Origin: Albibacterium bauzanense
GTDB taxonomy: Bacteria > Bacteroidota > Bacteroidia > Sphingobacteriales > Sphingobacteriaceae
DNA length: 64,000 nt
Assembly: GCF_004339765.1 (NCBI RefSeq)
Contig: NZ_SMGO01000001.1
Location: forward strand, 930,001 to 994,000
Reading direction: 5' to 3'
The notes under the pieces are model-generated. The model was given only the letters and a program-made list of their open reading frames with translations, was not told the DNA's origin and did not search any database. Below are positions 1-7,404 of this stretch, piece after piece. The position numbers and the translations under genes were made by a program. The stretch's first letter is position 1. The number at the start of each line of letters is the position of its first letter.

Positions 1-382
1 ATAAAGCGTCTCTGGCAGCAGTAATTTGTTCAGGAAGAGAAGCTTTTGTTAAAGGGATGTATTTTACTCCTGATGTGGTACCAGAGGTTTTGGCTAAATA
101 GACTGGTTTACCCGGCCATAATACATTAGATTCGCCAGCAATAACTCTATCGATGTATTTTCTCAGTCCTTCATAATCCTGAACGGGCACCCTGCTTTTA
201 AAATCATCATAAGATTTAATTTCATCAAAATGATGATCCTTCCCGAAGGCCGTTTTCCTTGCAGAATGTATTAATTCACTAAGTACTTTATTTTGAATTG
301 ATACAGCATCTTTGCGCCAACGCGTAATCTTCTTTGCATTAACAGCTGCATAGACTTTACTTAATGATGCTTTTAGACCCAT
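1..382 (-). CDS. GH3 auxin-responsive-promoter-like family protein, N-terminal part (cut by window edge)
   Basis: The gene runs off the left edge, leaving about the first 127 codons. The ATG is at 382, read on the minus strand. The peptide starts MGLKASLSK and contains a motif reading AKTSGTTSG, the phosphate/ATP-binding loop seen in adenylate-forming enzymes and in the GH3 family (PF03321). Plant GH3 proteins join amino acids to hormones. Bacterial GH3 homologues are common in Bacteroidota but their substrate is unknown, so I infer only an acyl-adenylate-forming fold. The preceding motif FxSRVPVQDYE matches the N-terminal part of bacterial GH3 proteins. The C-terminus cannot be seen. The next minus-strand gene starts at 1186 and ends at 401, only 18 bp upstream of this ATG, so the two are probably co-transcribed. 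Confidence 0.75.
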   Translation of the reverse strand, partial: MGLKASLSKVYAAVNAKKITRWRKDAVSIQNKVLSELIHSARKTAFGKDHHFDEIKSYDDFKSRVPVQDYEGLRKYIDRVIAGESNVLWPGKPVYLAKTSGTTSGVKYIPLTKASLPEQITAARDAL

Positions 383-400
383 AAATATTTACAGTTTTTT

Positions 401-1186
401 TTAAATTATATTTTCCATGATAGATGGATCTGCATCCCCACGATAATCACGCACCATTTTTCGATAAGCGATTATAAAGGCTACACTTGATAGAGGAACT
501 ATAACGAAAGAATTTACCATACTTAATCCACTTGAGATTACTGCATATCCGCGGTAGCTGAAGTATAAATATAGTGAGCCAAATAAGGCAAAGAATGCCA
601 ATAGTAAAACGATCCTTATAAAGTTACCTCTGGTAGTTGCCAAGCTTAATCGGATTGCCTTAAAAGGTTTCACTCCTTTATCTAAAATAAAGAATGGGAA
701 GAAAGCAATTCTCAAAAACATACAGAAAGCTAACACAAAGGTTATAAAGTAAACAATCTGCACCATTACCTCTACCGATATCAAATAAATCAATGGAAAA
801 AAGACAACAGAAATTAAAAGGTAGGTTATAAATGCACCTAACAGTATTGAAATAACACAAGCAAAAAAGTAAATCATTTCTTTCAGAGTAGGGATACTAT
901 CCCGCCACCGAATATCATCTTGTTTACGATCAAGAACCTGAAAAATATGCTTAAATAATGCTAATTGAATCCCGAAATAAAGAACCAAGAATAAGAGTGC
1001 CATGAATACACTCAGAAAAATGCTGATGCTGTTCAGATACATTGCCAATATTCCTGAAACATTGGAAACAACAAATAACAAAAAACAAATGCCGGCAATC
1101 GCGAAATAACGTTTTTTCAAAACATCCCAAGCGTCGCTGATAACATCGTTAATTACGAAAGTGCTTTCTTTTAGGTATTCAATCAT
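401..1186 (-). CDS. Multi-pass membrane protein of unknown function
   Basis: This is a 261-residue protein with about six hydrophobic segments, beginning near residue 28 and ending near residue 240. There is a short soluble N-terminus (MIEYLKEST) and a charged C-terminal tail. No catalytic or transport motif stands out. The layout resembles small uncharacterised membrane proteins of Bacteroidota, but I do not recognise the family. The ATG start is preceded by an AT-rich 130-bp intergenic stretch shared with the divergent thioredoxin gene. Its end lies 18 bp before the GH3-like gene on the same strand, which suggests a two-gene transcript. Confidence that it is a real gene is high; function is unassigned. 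Confidence 0.75.
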   Translation of the reverse strand: MIEYLKESTFVINDVISDAWDVLKKRYFAIAGICFLLFVVSNVSGILAMYLNSISIFLSVFMALLFLVLYFGIQLALFKHIFQVLDRKQDDIRWRDSIPTLKEMIYFFACVISILLGAFITYLLISVVFFPLIYLISVEVMVQIVYFITFVLAFCMFLRIAFFPFFILDKGVKPFKAIRLSLATTRGNFIRIVLLLAFFALFGSLYLYFSYRGYAVISSGLSMVNSFVIVPLSSVAFIIAYRKMVRDYRGDADPSIMENII

Positions 1187-1316
1187 GAATTTACTTGGAA
1201 AATTTTGTTTACAAAGATAGAAAAATAGGAGATAACAAAGATTAGTTTAATCAATAAAACCATACCTTTAGCAATATATTTACAGAACATTTTTAAAATC
1301 CCATTGTTTTAAACAT

Positions 1317-1613
1317 ATGAGTAAATTTTCAGAGATAATCAATGCAGACAAGCCCGTTTTAGTCGATTTCTCCGCAGAATGGTGCGGACCCTGCAAAATG
1401 ATGGTGCCGATTTTAGACGATGTTAAAAAAACGGTAGGCGATCGGGCAACCATCCTAAAAGTGGATATAGATAAGAACCCGGCTGTAGCCAGATCTTATA
1501 ATATTCAAGGTGTACCTACTATTATTATTTTCAAAAAAGGTGAATTAAAATGGCGACAAAGCGGTGTGCGAACAGCTAATGAACTCACTACAGAACTTTT
1601 AAAATTAAGCTAA
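1317..1613 (+). CDS. trxA: Thioredoxin
   Basis: A 98-residue single-domain thioredoxin, slightly shorter than the usual 105-110. The redox motif WCGPC places the cysteines at residues 23 and 26, and the cis-proline loop GVPT lies further on. No signal peptide is present, so it should act in the cytoplasm as a general disulfide reductant fed by thioredoxin reductase. It starts at ATG 1317. The next gene, a rhodanese lipoprotein, begins 2 bp after its stop, so the two are almost certainly one transcript. A thioredoxin beside a persulfide or sulfur-transfer protein suggests a shared role in thiol or sulfur handling, which is inference. Confidence 0.93.
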   Translation: MSKFSEIINADKPVLVDFSAEWCGPCKMMVPILDDVKKTVGDRATILKVDIDKNPAVARSYNIQGVPTIIIFKKGELKWRQSGVRTANELTTELLKLS

Positions 1614-1615
1614 CA

Positions 1616-2095
1616 ATGAATATAAAACTTTTTAATGCAATAAGTGCAATAGCAATAGTATGCTTGATAAGCAGCTGCTCTGTGTTTAAAAAAACTCCTG
1701 AAAAAACAACAACAGCTGTAAGTGCTGCTCCTCCTGCCAGTGAAGTTGAGAACACAACAACAGCAAGTTCAAGCGGGCAAATACAAACCATAAATGCTGA
1801 ACAATTCAATAAGCTTTTGGTATTGGATGAGGTACAGCTGGTTGATGTTCGTACACCTGAAGAATTCCAAAGCGGCCATATCAAAGACGCAGAGAACATT
1901 GACTATAACAATGAAAATTTTAAATCTAAAGCAAGCAGCCTTGATAAGAGCAAACCTGTTTTAGTTTACTGCAGATCTGGTAAACGAAGTGCAAGTGCTG
2001 CTGAAATATTGAAGGAGATGGGATTCACTAAAATCGTCTCTCTTGATGGGGGTATGATCTCTTGGGAAGCTGCTAATTTGCCAACAAGCAAATAA
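1616..2095 (+). CDS. Rhodanese-like domain lipoprotein
   Basis: A 159-residue exported protein. The first 21 residues form a lipoprotein signal ending LISSC, with the lipidated Cys at 21. A Thr/Ala/Ser-rich linker follows (about residues 22-60), then one rhodanese domain (about 62-155). The domain has the LVDVRTPEEF entry motif and an active-site loop starting CRSGKRS, with Cys at about 119 carrying the persulfide in this family. It is therefore predicted to sit on the periplasmic side of an envelope membrane and transfer sulfane sulfur; the acceptor is unknown. It follows trxA after 2 bp and precedes tRNA-Ser(GGA). Confidence 0.9.
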   Translation: MNIKLFNAISAIAIVCLISSCSVFKKTPEKTTTAVSAAPPASEVENTTTASSSGQIQTINAEQFNKLLVLDEVQLVDVRTPEEFQSGHIKDAENIDYNNENFKSKASSLDKSKPVLVYCRSGKRSASAAEILKEMGFTKIVSLDGGMISWEAANLPTSK

Positions 2096-2147
2096 TAATT
2101 TCCGAATCATCAAATTAAGGTGTAAATTCGCCCACTCAAAATATTCC

Positions 2148-2234
2148 GGAGAGATGTCTGAGTGGTCGAAAGAGCAAGCCTGGAAAGTTTGTATACTCGC
2201 AAGGGTATCCTGGGTTCGAATCCCAGTCTCTCCG
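2148..2234 (+). tRNA. tRNA-Ser(GGA)
   Basis: An 87-nt cloverleaf. The acceptor stem GGAGAGA (2148-2154) pairs with TCTCTCC (2227-2233), with discriminator G at 2234. The anticodon stem CAAGC/GTTTG closes a loop CTGGAAA with anticodon GGA at 2182-2184. The long variable arm typical of class II serine tRNAs is present, and the T-arm GGGTTCGAATCCC is intact. It decodes UCC and UCU. CCA is not encoded. An intrinsic terminator follows at 2255-2297. Confidence 0.96.
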
Positions 2235-2254
2235 CTGTAGAAATTAATACAATT

Positions 2255-2297
2255 AGCCATAATCGCCTAACAAATAGATGATTATGGCTTTTTATTT
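2255..2297 (+). terminator. Intrinsic terminator after tRNA-Ser(GGA)
   Basis: A perfect 10-bp inverted repeat, AGCCATAATC (2255-2264) and GATTATGGCT (2280-2289), with a 15-nt loop, runs straight into a T-rich tract (2289-2297). It lies about 20 bp after the tRNA 3' end and is the expected end of that transcript. Confidence 0.85.
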
Positions 2298-2332
2298 TCA
2301 TGTGAATATTTAAGGGGTGCAAAAATGACTGC

Positions 2333-2363
2333 TTTGGCGACAATATTAAATCTCGTATATTTG
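2333..2363 (+). promoter_or_regulatory. Bacteroidota-type promoter (TTTG, 19 bp, TATATTTG)
   Basis: TTTG at 2333-2336 and TATATTTG at 2356-2363 are separated by exactly 19 bp. This matches the established Bacteroidota consensus of a -33 TTTG and a -7 TAnnTTTG. Among the intergenic regions I scanned, it is the only site with both elements exact and correctly spaced. Transcription should start at about 2367-2371, where the first hairpin of the candidate small RNA begins. Confidence 0.7.
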
Positions 2364-2366
2364 ATC

Positions 2367-2430
2367 AACCGATTACGATTGGTTAAAACTCATTAAGCTT
2401 GGTCATTCATTTGATCGGGCTTTCTTTTTT
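2367..2430 (+). ncRNA. Candidate small RNA of about 60 nt with two stem-loops
   Basis: Directly after the promoter at 2333-2363, the sequence folds into two hairpins. The first is a 7-bp stem, AACCGAT (2367-2373) and ATTGGTT (2378-2384), with a UACG tetraloop of the stable UNCG class. The second is an 11-bp stem with three G-U pairs, AAGCTTGGTCA (2395-2405) and TGATCGGGCTT (2412-2422), with a 6-nt loop, followed by a T-run to 2430 that makes it a typical intrinsic terminator. No start codon with a usable frame lies between. It may be an independent small RNA or a terminated leader for the lipoprotein gene at 2810. Structure is seen in the sequence; expression is inferred. Confidence 0.5.
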
Positions 2431-2809
2431 CAGCGCGCTGCCATGCACCTGTGTATTTATGTACCGATGATCATAAACGAGGCATTATGAGAATGCATAA
2501 TAACATGAAGAGATCGCCGTAGCTTATGCATAAATGATTTTTTCACATTGCAAGATGTGTTGTTGTACCACAAAAACCCCTTGCCTGACAAGTGAATCCT
2601 CGCAACTCGGTATCATTCAATTTAGTCAGCTTCTCAAATAACAGGTTTTAACAGGTTCCGGATACTGACATTTGCCCACATTATCTGATTTGAGTGGAGT
2701 CGAATAATAGGCAGAGTTATCGCCGACAACGCTTCATGAACTTTCATCTTGAAGTAGTATATTGAAACATAGCCAAATAAACCATCACATTTGATAACAA
2801 CCTATCATT

Positions 2810-3288
2810 ATGAAGAAGACATTAATAGCCTGCCTTGTCGCGTCGATCGCGCTATCCTCCTGCTCAATCCAGCAACAAGTGAAAGAAGCTTACAAGTATT
2901 CAGCATCAACCGGCTTTATCGATTACAAGAAATACGTACCGAGTCCAATTCTGTGAGCTTTGCTTATAGTCCTATCGGAACAGTTCTCTCGAATGAAATG
3001 TCTGGATATAAAAACAAAGAAATAGTCAAGGAAACAGCAATAGTCCCAGCTCAAAACAATAACAAAGATGATGTTTATGACTCTGCCTCCAAAAAAGCAA
3101 ATGCTCCAGCTGCAAAAACTTCAAACCAGATATTGCTAGCCACGTCTGAAAATTGTTTACATCTATTGATTGAAAAAGCTAAAGCTATGGGAGCAAATGG
3201 GATAATTAACTTAAAACTAACTACCAATAATGAAAGAGGTGTAAATGGATATTATACAGCTTCAGGAATGGCCATTAAAACAAAATAG
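2810..3288 (+). pseudogene. Lipoprotein gene with a single-base frameshift
   Basis: An ATG at 2810 opens a frame encoding a clear lipoprotein signal, starting MKKTLIACLVA and ending LSSC, then a segment with GFIDYKKY. This frame stops at 2954-2956. The rest of the protein continues in the frame one base back, from about 2938 to 3288. That part has the motif ESNSVSFAY and ends with KAKAMGANGIINLKL and a SGMAIK tail, as in Bacteroidota lipoproteins whose C-termini gather YbjQ-like features. Joining the frames with a minus-one shift at about 2936-2938 gives a coherent protein of about 159 residues. Opening the second frame alone would need a TTG at 2791 and would lose the signal peptide. It is either a decayed gene or a sequencing indel; no canonical slippery heptamer is evident. 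Confidence 0.7.
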
Positions 3289-3411
3289 TTATTCAATTTA
3301 CAGCAGTTATTACAATTCTTATTTTATGGGCTAAGAAAACACTTATAAATTTCACCCAATGAAAGCAAATTGAGTTTGTGGAGTTTAATAAAGATTTTAT
3401 TTGACACAAAC

Positions 3412-3648
3412 CTACTTCGGATGTAATTCATATAAATAATAACTCTCTTGAGGTATACCGGGTTCGATAAATTTTAATGAATAGAAATTCTGAATAGATT
3501 TTGTCAGATCCTCTTGATGTCCTTTATTAAGGGGAACCCTAACTCTCATTCCATAATATTGCCCTGGCATGAATGTATCGCCATTGATAGTGTCATCCGA
3601 AATTTTCCTTTCTAGTTTTTTTATCTCTATTATATAATCAGTGGTCAT
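3412..3648 (-). CDS. Small hypothetical protein
   Basis: This 78-residue reading frame starts at ATG 3648, reading MTTDYIIEIKKLERK. It is hydrophilic and has no signal peptide, membrane segment or recognised motif. A stretch MRVRVPLNKGHQEDL is followed by an aromatic C-terminus. It stands alone, divergent from the cyclase-like gene at 3742 and convergent with the frameshifted lipoprotein. Codon use is AT-rich like its neighbours. It is plausibly real because the frame is well bounded and the intergenic space fits, but no homologous family comes to mind. Confidence 0.5.
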   Translation of the reverse strand: MTTDYIIEIKKLERKISDDTINGDTFMPGQYYGMRVRVPLNKGHQEDLTKSIQNFYSLKFIEPGIPQESYYLYELHPK

Positions 3649-3681
3649 ATGAACAATTTAAGTGTATATAAAACTATACCC

Positions 3682-3689
3682 TATTTTTG
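3682..3689 (+). promoter_or_regulatory. Candidate -7 element for the cyclase-like gene
   Basis: TATTTTTG at 3682-3689 fits the TAnnTTTG -7 consensus. No TTTG occurs 19 bp upstream, so support is partial. It would start transcription at about 3696, giving a leader of about 45 nt before the ATG at 3742. Confidence 0.4.
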
Positions 3690-3741
3690 ATAAAAACAAG
3701 TAACTTGTATTAAATGAGATGATTGGTTAGTTAAAATAAAT

Positions 3742-4470
3742 ATGGAAGAGAAGATAACTAAAACTAATTGGGTTCCAACGGCTAATAGATTCGTTTGTTT
3801 TCTGGATATAATGGGATTTAAAGATTTGGTAATGAGGAATAATCATAAATATATTTATGAGCTATTACTAGATTTATCTAAGAATCGAGAAACGCTCGAC
3901 AATGTAAAGTCACTTCCAGAAAGGTACGATTTAGATTCATTAAAAACGGTAAGTTTTTCTGACTCAATCGTTATTTTCACTAAAACTGATAGTGTTGAAT
4001 GTTTTGAATTATTAACAATTTCTGTTAACTGGTTGTTCGCTCAAGCAATTAAATCAGAAATTGCAATGAAGGGGAGTATTGCTCTTGGCGAAACTAGCGT
4101 AAATATAGCAAAACAAATATTTTTTGGACAATCAATAATTGATGCATATTTACTGCAAGAAGAAGTGGCATTCTATGGAATCGTAGCCCATAATTCGGTT
4201 GAGAATTTTATTGCCAATGAAGGTATCGACGAATCTGTATTTAACACTTATAAAGAATGCAAAGCGCCTTTGAAGTCAGGAAAAATTGGGCATCTGATTT
4301 TGAATTGGGCAGATGCTTTTGACAGAGAAGAAGGAATAGATTTAAAAGAAAATGTTTTATTGGTTATACAAAAGCTTAGAAACAAAACATCTGGATCCCC
4401 AAGAAGGTATATTGATAATACAATAGGCGTGATTAATGAGATCTATAAATCGTCTCTAGATAATAAATAA
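3742..4470 (+). CDS. Class III nucleotide cyclase-fold-like protein, uncharacterised
   Basis: A 242-residue soluble protein. The order and spacing of three motifs resemble a minimal class III cyclase domain: FLDIMGF with Asp22, a strand-turn VSFSDSIVIF with Asp74, and MKGSIALGE near residues 109-117. These correspond to the two metal-binding Asp positions and the RxGI-like strand of adenylate/guanylate cyclases. A later segment IFFGQSIIDAYLLQE resembles the nucleotide-pocket region of the same large uncharacterised family. The GDxxxxxFG hairpin of classical cyclases is not obvious, so activity may be altered or absent. It lies in an accessory block with a SIR2-like gene, where a signalling nucleotide could make sense, but no cyclic-nucleotide-binding effector is seen next to it. 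The assignment rests on motifs alone. Confidence 0.5.
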   Translation: MEEKITKTNWVPTANRFVCFLDIMGFKDLVMRNNHKYIYELLLDLSKNRETLDNVKSLPERYDLDSLKTVSFSDSIVIFTKTDSVECFELLTISVNWLFAQAIKSEIAMKGSIALGETSVNIAKQIFFGQSIIDAYLLQEEVAFYGIVAHNSVENFIANEGIDESVFNTYKECKAPLKSGKIGHLILNWADAFDREEGIDLKENVLLVIQKLRNKTSGSPRRYIDNTIGVINEIYKSSLDNK

Positions 4471-4667
4471 AGCTTTCGTTATATCTGACGATTAAACAAT
4501 GGAACCTTGGTCATACAAAACTGGTTGTATATAGCGTAAATTAAGATAGTTAACTTAAAAAGCTTTACCAAATAAAAAGAAATTATGAAAGCAAATCACT
4601 GGCATATAATGGAGTTGGTCGAGTATGTGAAAGTAAGTTAGTATCTTTAGGTATCTAACCTATTTCT

Positions 4668-4865
4668 ATGCCACGCAAACCTGCAAATCCATATTCAAAA
4701 TACAGTAAAAGAAAAGATCAAGAAAAATATTATAAGAATTTAGCTAATATGTCCTCTGAAGAAAGATTTGAGCACCGAGCAAAGGTCTGGATTGTTCTGA
4801 TTATTATTTGTGCTATTATTATTTTCTTCTTTGGATGGGATGGCTTTGTTAAATGGGCGATCTGA
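4668..4865 (+). CDS. Small single-span membrane protein
   Basis: A 65-residue protein with a strongly basic N-terminal half (MPRKPANPYSKYSKRKDQ), a short acidic turn, and one hydrophobic segment at about residues 43-56 rich in Ile. It ends FGWDGFVKWAI. The positive-inside rule would put the N-terminus in the cytoplasm. I do not recognise a family. An intrinsic terminator lies 89 bp after the stop, so it ends a transcript. It sits between the cyclase-like and SIR2-like genes of the accessory block. Whether it works with either cannot be told from sequence. Confidence 0.6.
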   Translation: MPRKPANPYSKYSKRKDQEKYYKNLANMSSEERFEHRAKVWIVLIIICAIIIFFFGWDGFVKWAI

Positions 4866-4953
4866 TTTAAAGCCTATGTATCAATACTCATCATTGTAGA
4901 TTTCATCTATTTAAATGAATTCCATAAAATGTCAATTTTCTTTTTAAAAGCTC

Positions 4954-4991
4954 ACCTTCTTCCTATAAAGGTAGAATAAAGAAGGTTTTTT
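4954..4991 (+). terminator. Intrinsic terminator
   Basis: ACCTTCTT (4954-4961) and AAGAAGGT (4979-4986) form a perfect 8-bp stem followed by a run of six T (4986-4991). It ends transcription from the small membrane-protein gene and separates it from the SIR2-like gene that starts at 5138. Those two are therefore unlikely to share one transcript. Confidence 0.75.
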
Positions 4992-5137
4992 CAAAAAAGT
5001 GGACATTGGTTTTTCAAGTAGGCAAAAAACTCATTACGTTTGTTAGGTACAGTAATATTCTTATATAAGTACAATAGATACTGATTTTCTTAAATTTATC
5101 TGAGTGTTGCGTATATTTATGAATTACAAGCAATTAT

Positions 5138-6472
5138 ATGAGTGATTACTTAGATATATCAACATCATTATATACAAACTCTCTGACACTTTTTGTCGGG
5201 ACTGGCTTTAGTAAATATATGACAAATGGAAAAGCGCCGAATTGGCTTGAACTTCTTGTTGAATGCACTAAGTCTATTGACAAAGAGAATAAATTATTGA
5301 ATCAATTATTCAATTCAGATTCCTCGGGAAAAGTAAAAGAAGCAATTTATGACCTTACTATATGTGCACAAATACTAGAAGGAGAGTATCTCAAGAAAAG
5401 GGAAGACATCAAAAAAGAAATTTCCAAGATTATTCAATCTAAAATAAATGAAAAAACTATTGACAAAGAAAAATTAAAACATCTGCAAACATTCTTTTCA
5501 GAGCATCCAAATATTAATATTATAACAACCAATTATGACACCATTTTCTCAGATTATGTTATTCCAATTACAAGTAGAATTGTGATTGAAGGAAGTATAA
5601 TACCACGATTGAATTCTGGTCAAAATATATATCATATACATGGATGTATCAATAGGCCTGAAAGTATTATACTAACAATAAATGATTACTATAATTTTCA
5701 AAATTCAAGGAATTATTTTTCAAGAAAATTTTTTACACTTCTTCAAGAAACGACAGTAGCTATTCTAGGTTATTCTTTAGGCGATTTCAATTTGAACTCT
5801 ATTCTTAATGAGGTGAAAAATTCAAAGAATGAATCAATCAGAAGGACTGATATATATTATGTAACTCAAGATCCAATCGCCGATGTAATTGAAAGATTTT
5901 ATTCTCTTACCTATGGAATAAAGGTGATTCAGGATACAAAATCCAATGATTTTTTTAATAGGATTGATGAACAATATGAGAAAGCAAAACAATTAATTGA
6001 ATCTGTCGAGAACTTAAAGGATGTAATGTTAGGAAATAAGAAATATACTGATGAGTTTTTAAAATTGAGAATAGCACTAACAACTATTCTCCTGCAGGCA
6101 GCAAGTTTAGGTATTGGCAGCAAAGACAAGATGTTTATAAATACGCTGTTTGCATTGTTGAAAAAGAAGCGTGGTTTTACTAGAGAAGATAACGCTTGGG
6201 TACAATATGAACATCTTGCTGACTGGCTAATTGAAATAGCTTCGATAATCATAATTAAAGAAACTGAATTCGAAAAAGAATTTTGCGCAATAGCAACTTA
6301 TTCCTTTAGACATTCTAGTAGAAAACTATACAAAGGCTACTCATGGCATGCGTGGGAATCATGGCATAACCGCTGGCATGAAATGAAACTTGAAAACCAA
6401 CTCATGTTAGAAGATATTATAAAAAATGGGTCATGGGTTTCAAATTCAGAAATACCATCTATAATAGAATAA
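5138..6472 (+). CDS. SIR2-like domain protein (putative NADase, likely anti-phage or stress effector)
   Basis: A 444-residue soluble protein. The N-terminal part (about 1-230) is a SIR2_2-type domain (PF13289-like). It has the nucleotide-binding start TLFVGTGFSKYM near residue 17, the TTNYD motif with Asn132, the IYHIHGC motif with catalytic-type His168, and a closing ILGYSLGDFN segment. Asn and His are spaced about as in SIR2 NADases of phage-defence proteins (DSR, Thoeris ThsA and Sir2-HerA classes), which deplete NAD on infection. The remaining 200 residues are mostly helical and end in a Trp/His-rich stretch (WHAWESWHNRWHE, about residues 400-415) that I cannot assign. No HerA, TIR or Argonaute partner lies next to it, so it may act alone. 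NADase activity is inferred from the family. Confidence 0.7.
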   Translation: MSDYLDISTSLYTNSLTLFVGTGFSKYMTNGKAPNWLELLVECTKSIDKENKLLNQLFNSDSSGKVKEAIYDLTICAQILEGEYLKKREDIKKEISKIIQSKINEKTIDKEKLKHLQTFFSEHPNINIITTNYDTIFSDYVIPITSRIVIEGSIIPRLNSGQNIYHIHGCINRPESIILTINDYYNFQNSRNYFSRKFFTLLQETTVAILGYSLGDFNLNSILNEVKNSKNESIRRTDIYYVTQDPIADVIERFYSLTYGIKVIQDTKSNDFFNRIDEQYEKAKQLIESVENLKDVMLGNKKYTDEFLKLRIALTTILLQAASLGIGSKDKMFINTLFALLKKKRGFTREDNAWVQYEHLADWLIEIASIIIIKETEFEKEFCAIATYSFRHSSRKLYKGYSWHAWESWHNRWHEMKLENQLMLEDIIKNGSWVSNSEIPSIIE

Positions 6473-6593
6473 CTTTAATTAAATCGGTTAGGCAATATGG
6501 AGGATTTGTCTTAAAATCAAGTTCAGTTTTCCAATTTGCTCTACTTCGCAAAGTCGAAAACCTTTTGGCCAATTAAAACAAAAATTCAGCTTT

Positions 6594-7133
6594 ATGGATA
6601 GATTTGAAATTGCACGAATTAAATATAAACCAGATATTATAAAGGTACTGCTTATTGCAGAGGCTCCACCTAAATCAGATTCTGATAGATTCTTTTATTT
6701 TGAAAATGTACCCGAGCAAGATAGTTTGTTTCTTGAGACAATGAAAGTATTATACCCAATAGAAATTTCTCAACTGACAACCAAAGAAATAAGGTCTAAT
6801 AAACGTAAATTCCTGTTAAATTTTAAACAAAGCGGATTTTATTTAATAGATTCTTTGGAAAGGCCCTTTGATGTTAAGTACTCTTCAAATCAGAAAGTGA
6901 GATTAATAGAAAGGGACCAACCCAATTTACTTTCTAAGATTAATTCGATTATAGATGAAAACACAAAAGTGATTCTCATTTCCGCTACTGTTTTCAAAGC
7001 AGATTTTCAGTATCTTAAACAAAATAATATCAATGTAATCAATAAAGAATTGATTGATTTTCCAGGATCTGGTAATCAAATTAAGTTTAGAGAAAAAATG
7101 AATATAATATTAACCGATTATAACATTGTGTAA
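6594..7133 (+). CDS. Uracil-DNA-glycosylase-superfamily-like protein, uncharacterised
   Basis: A 179-residue soluble protein. The segment VLLIAEAPPKSDSDRFFY (about residues 18-35) resembles the first strand and loop of the uracil-DNA-glycosylase fold, where a short hydrophobic strand leads into a Pro-containing substrate loop. A second strand TKVILISATVFKA and a C-terminal DFPGSGNQIKF loop correspond roughly to the later fold motifs. Classical catalytic motifs (GQDPYH, HPSPLS) are absent, so it is a divergent member or an unrelated protein with a similar start. It follows the SIR2-like gene by 121 bp on the same strand and could share its transcript. Enzymatic activity cannot be claimed. Confidence 0.45.
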   Translation: MDRFEIARIKYKPDIIKVLLIAEAPPKSDSDRFFYFENVPEQDSLFLETMKVLYPIEISQLTTKEIRSNKRKFLLNFKQSGFYLIDSLERPFDVKYSSNQKVRLIERDQPNLLSKINSIIDENTKVILISATVFKADFQYLKQNNINVINKELIDFPGSGNQIKFREKMNIILTDYNIV

Positions 7134-7404
7134 TTTTATTGGGATGTCAGTTCAGGTTAAAGGCTTTGTAACTATTGATTTCGGTGTAGATGTTGAGTAT
7201 ACTTAAATGTTTACTTTTTTAAAAGCTCATGCTTTAAATATGAGAATATTTAACAATTAATGGATATCTGAATCCCTATCGTTGAGTAAAAAGAAGTGTT
7301 AGCAGCTAGGTTATATTCGGTTTTATTCGCCAACCTCTTGTATCAATGTTTCATAGAAACACTTAAGCCGCCATATTGCAAAACTGATGTTGTGAGTAAT
7401 TATT

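Larger units (their letters stand above)
2298..2809. other. Gene-free stretch of about 510 bp between tRNA-Ser and a frameshifted lipoprotein
   Basis: I see no convincing reading frame here on either strand. The first third holds a full promoter, a candidate two-hairpin RNA and a terminator, listed separately. The remainder, about 2431-2790, is visibly richer in G and C than the accessory genes that follow, for example around 2430-2460. It has no repeat or gene remnant that I can name. It could be a decayed gene or a junction of past insertions. Confidence 0.5.

Noticed and set aside
2110-2343. Small reading frames on the minus strand over tRNA-Ser(GGA)
   Set aside because: They overlap an intact tRNA and its terminator and have no protein-like features.
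2791-3288. A single intact protein starting with TTG at 2791
   Set aside because: This frame lacks a signal peptide, while a clear lipoprotein signal exists in the next frame from ATG 2810. A shifted gene explains both parts better.
3742-6472. A complete Pycsar or CBASS system
   Set aside because: A cyclase-like protein and a SIR2-like protein are present but no cyclic-nucleotide-binding or CD-NTase gene is recognised, and a terminator (4954-4991) separates the two genes.
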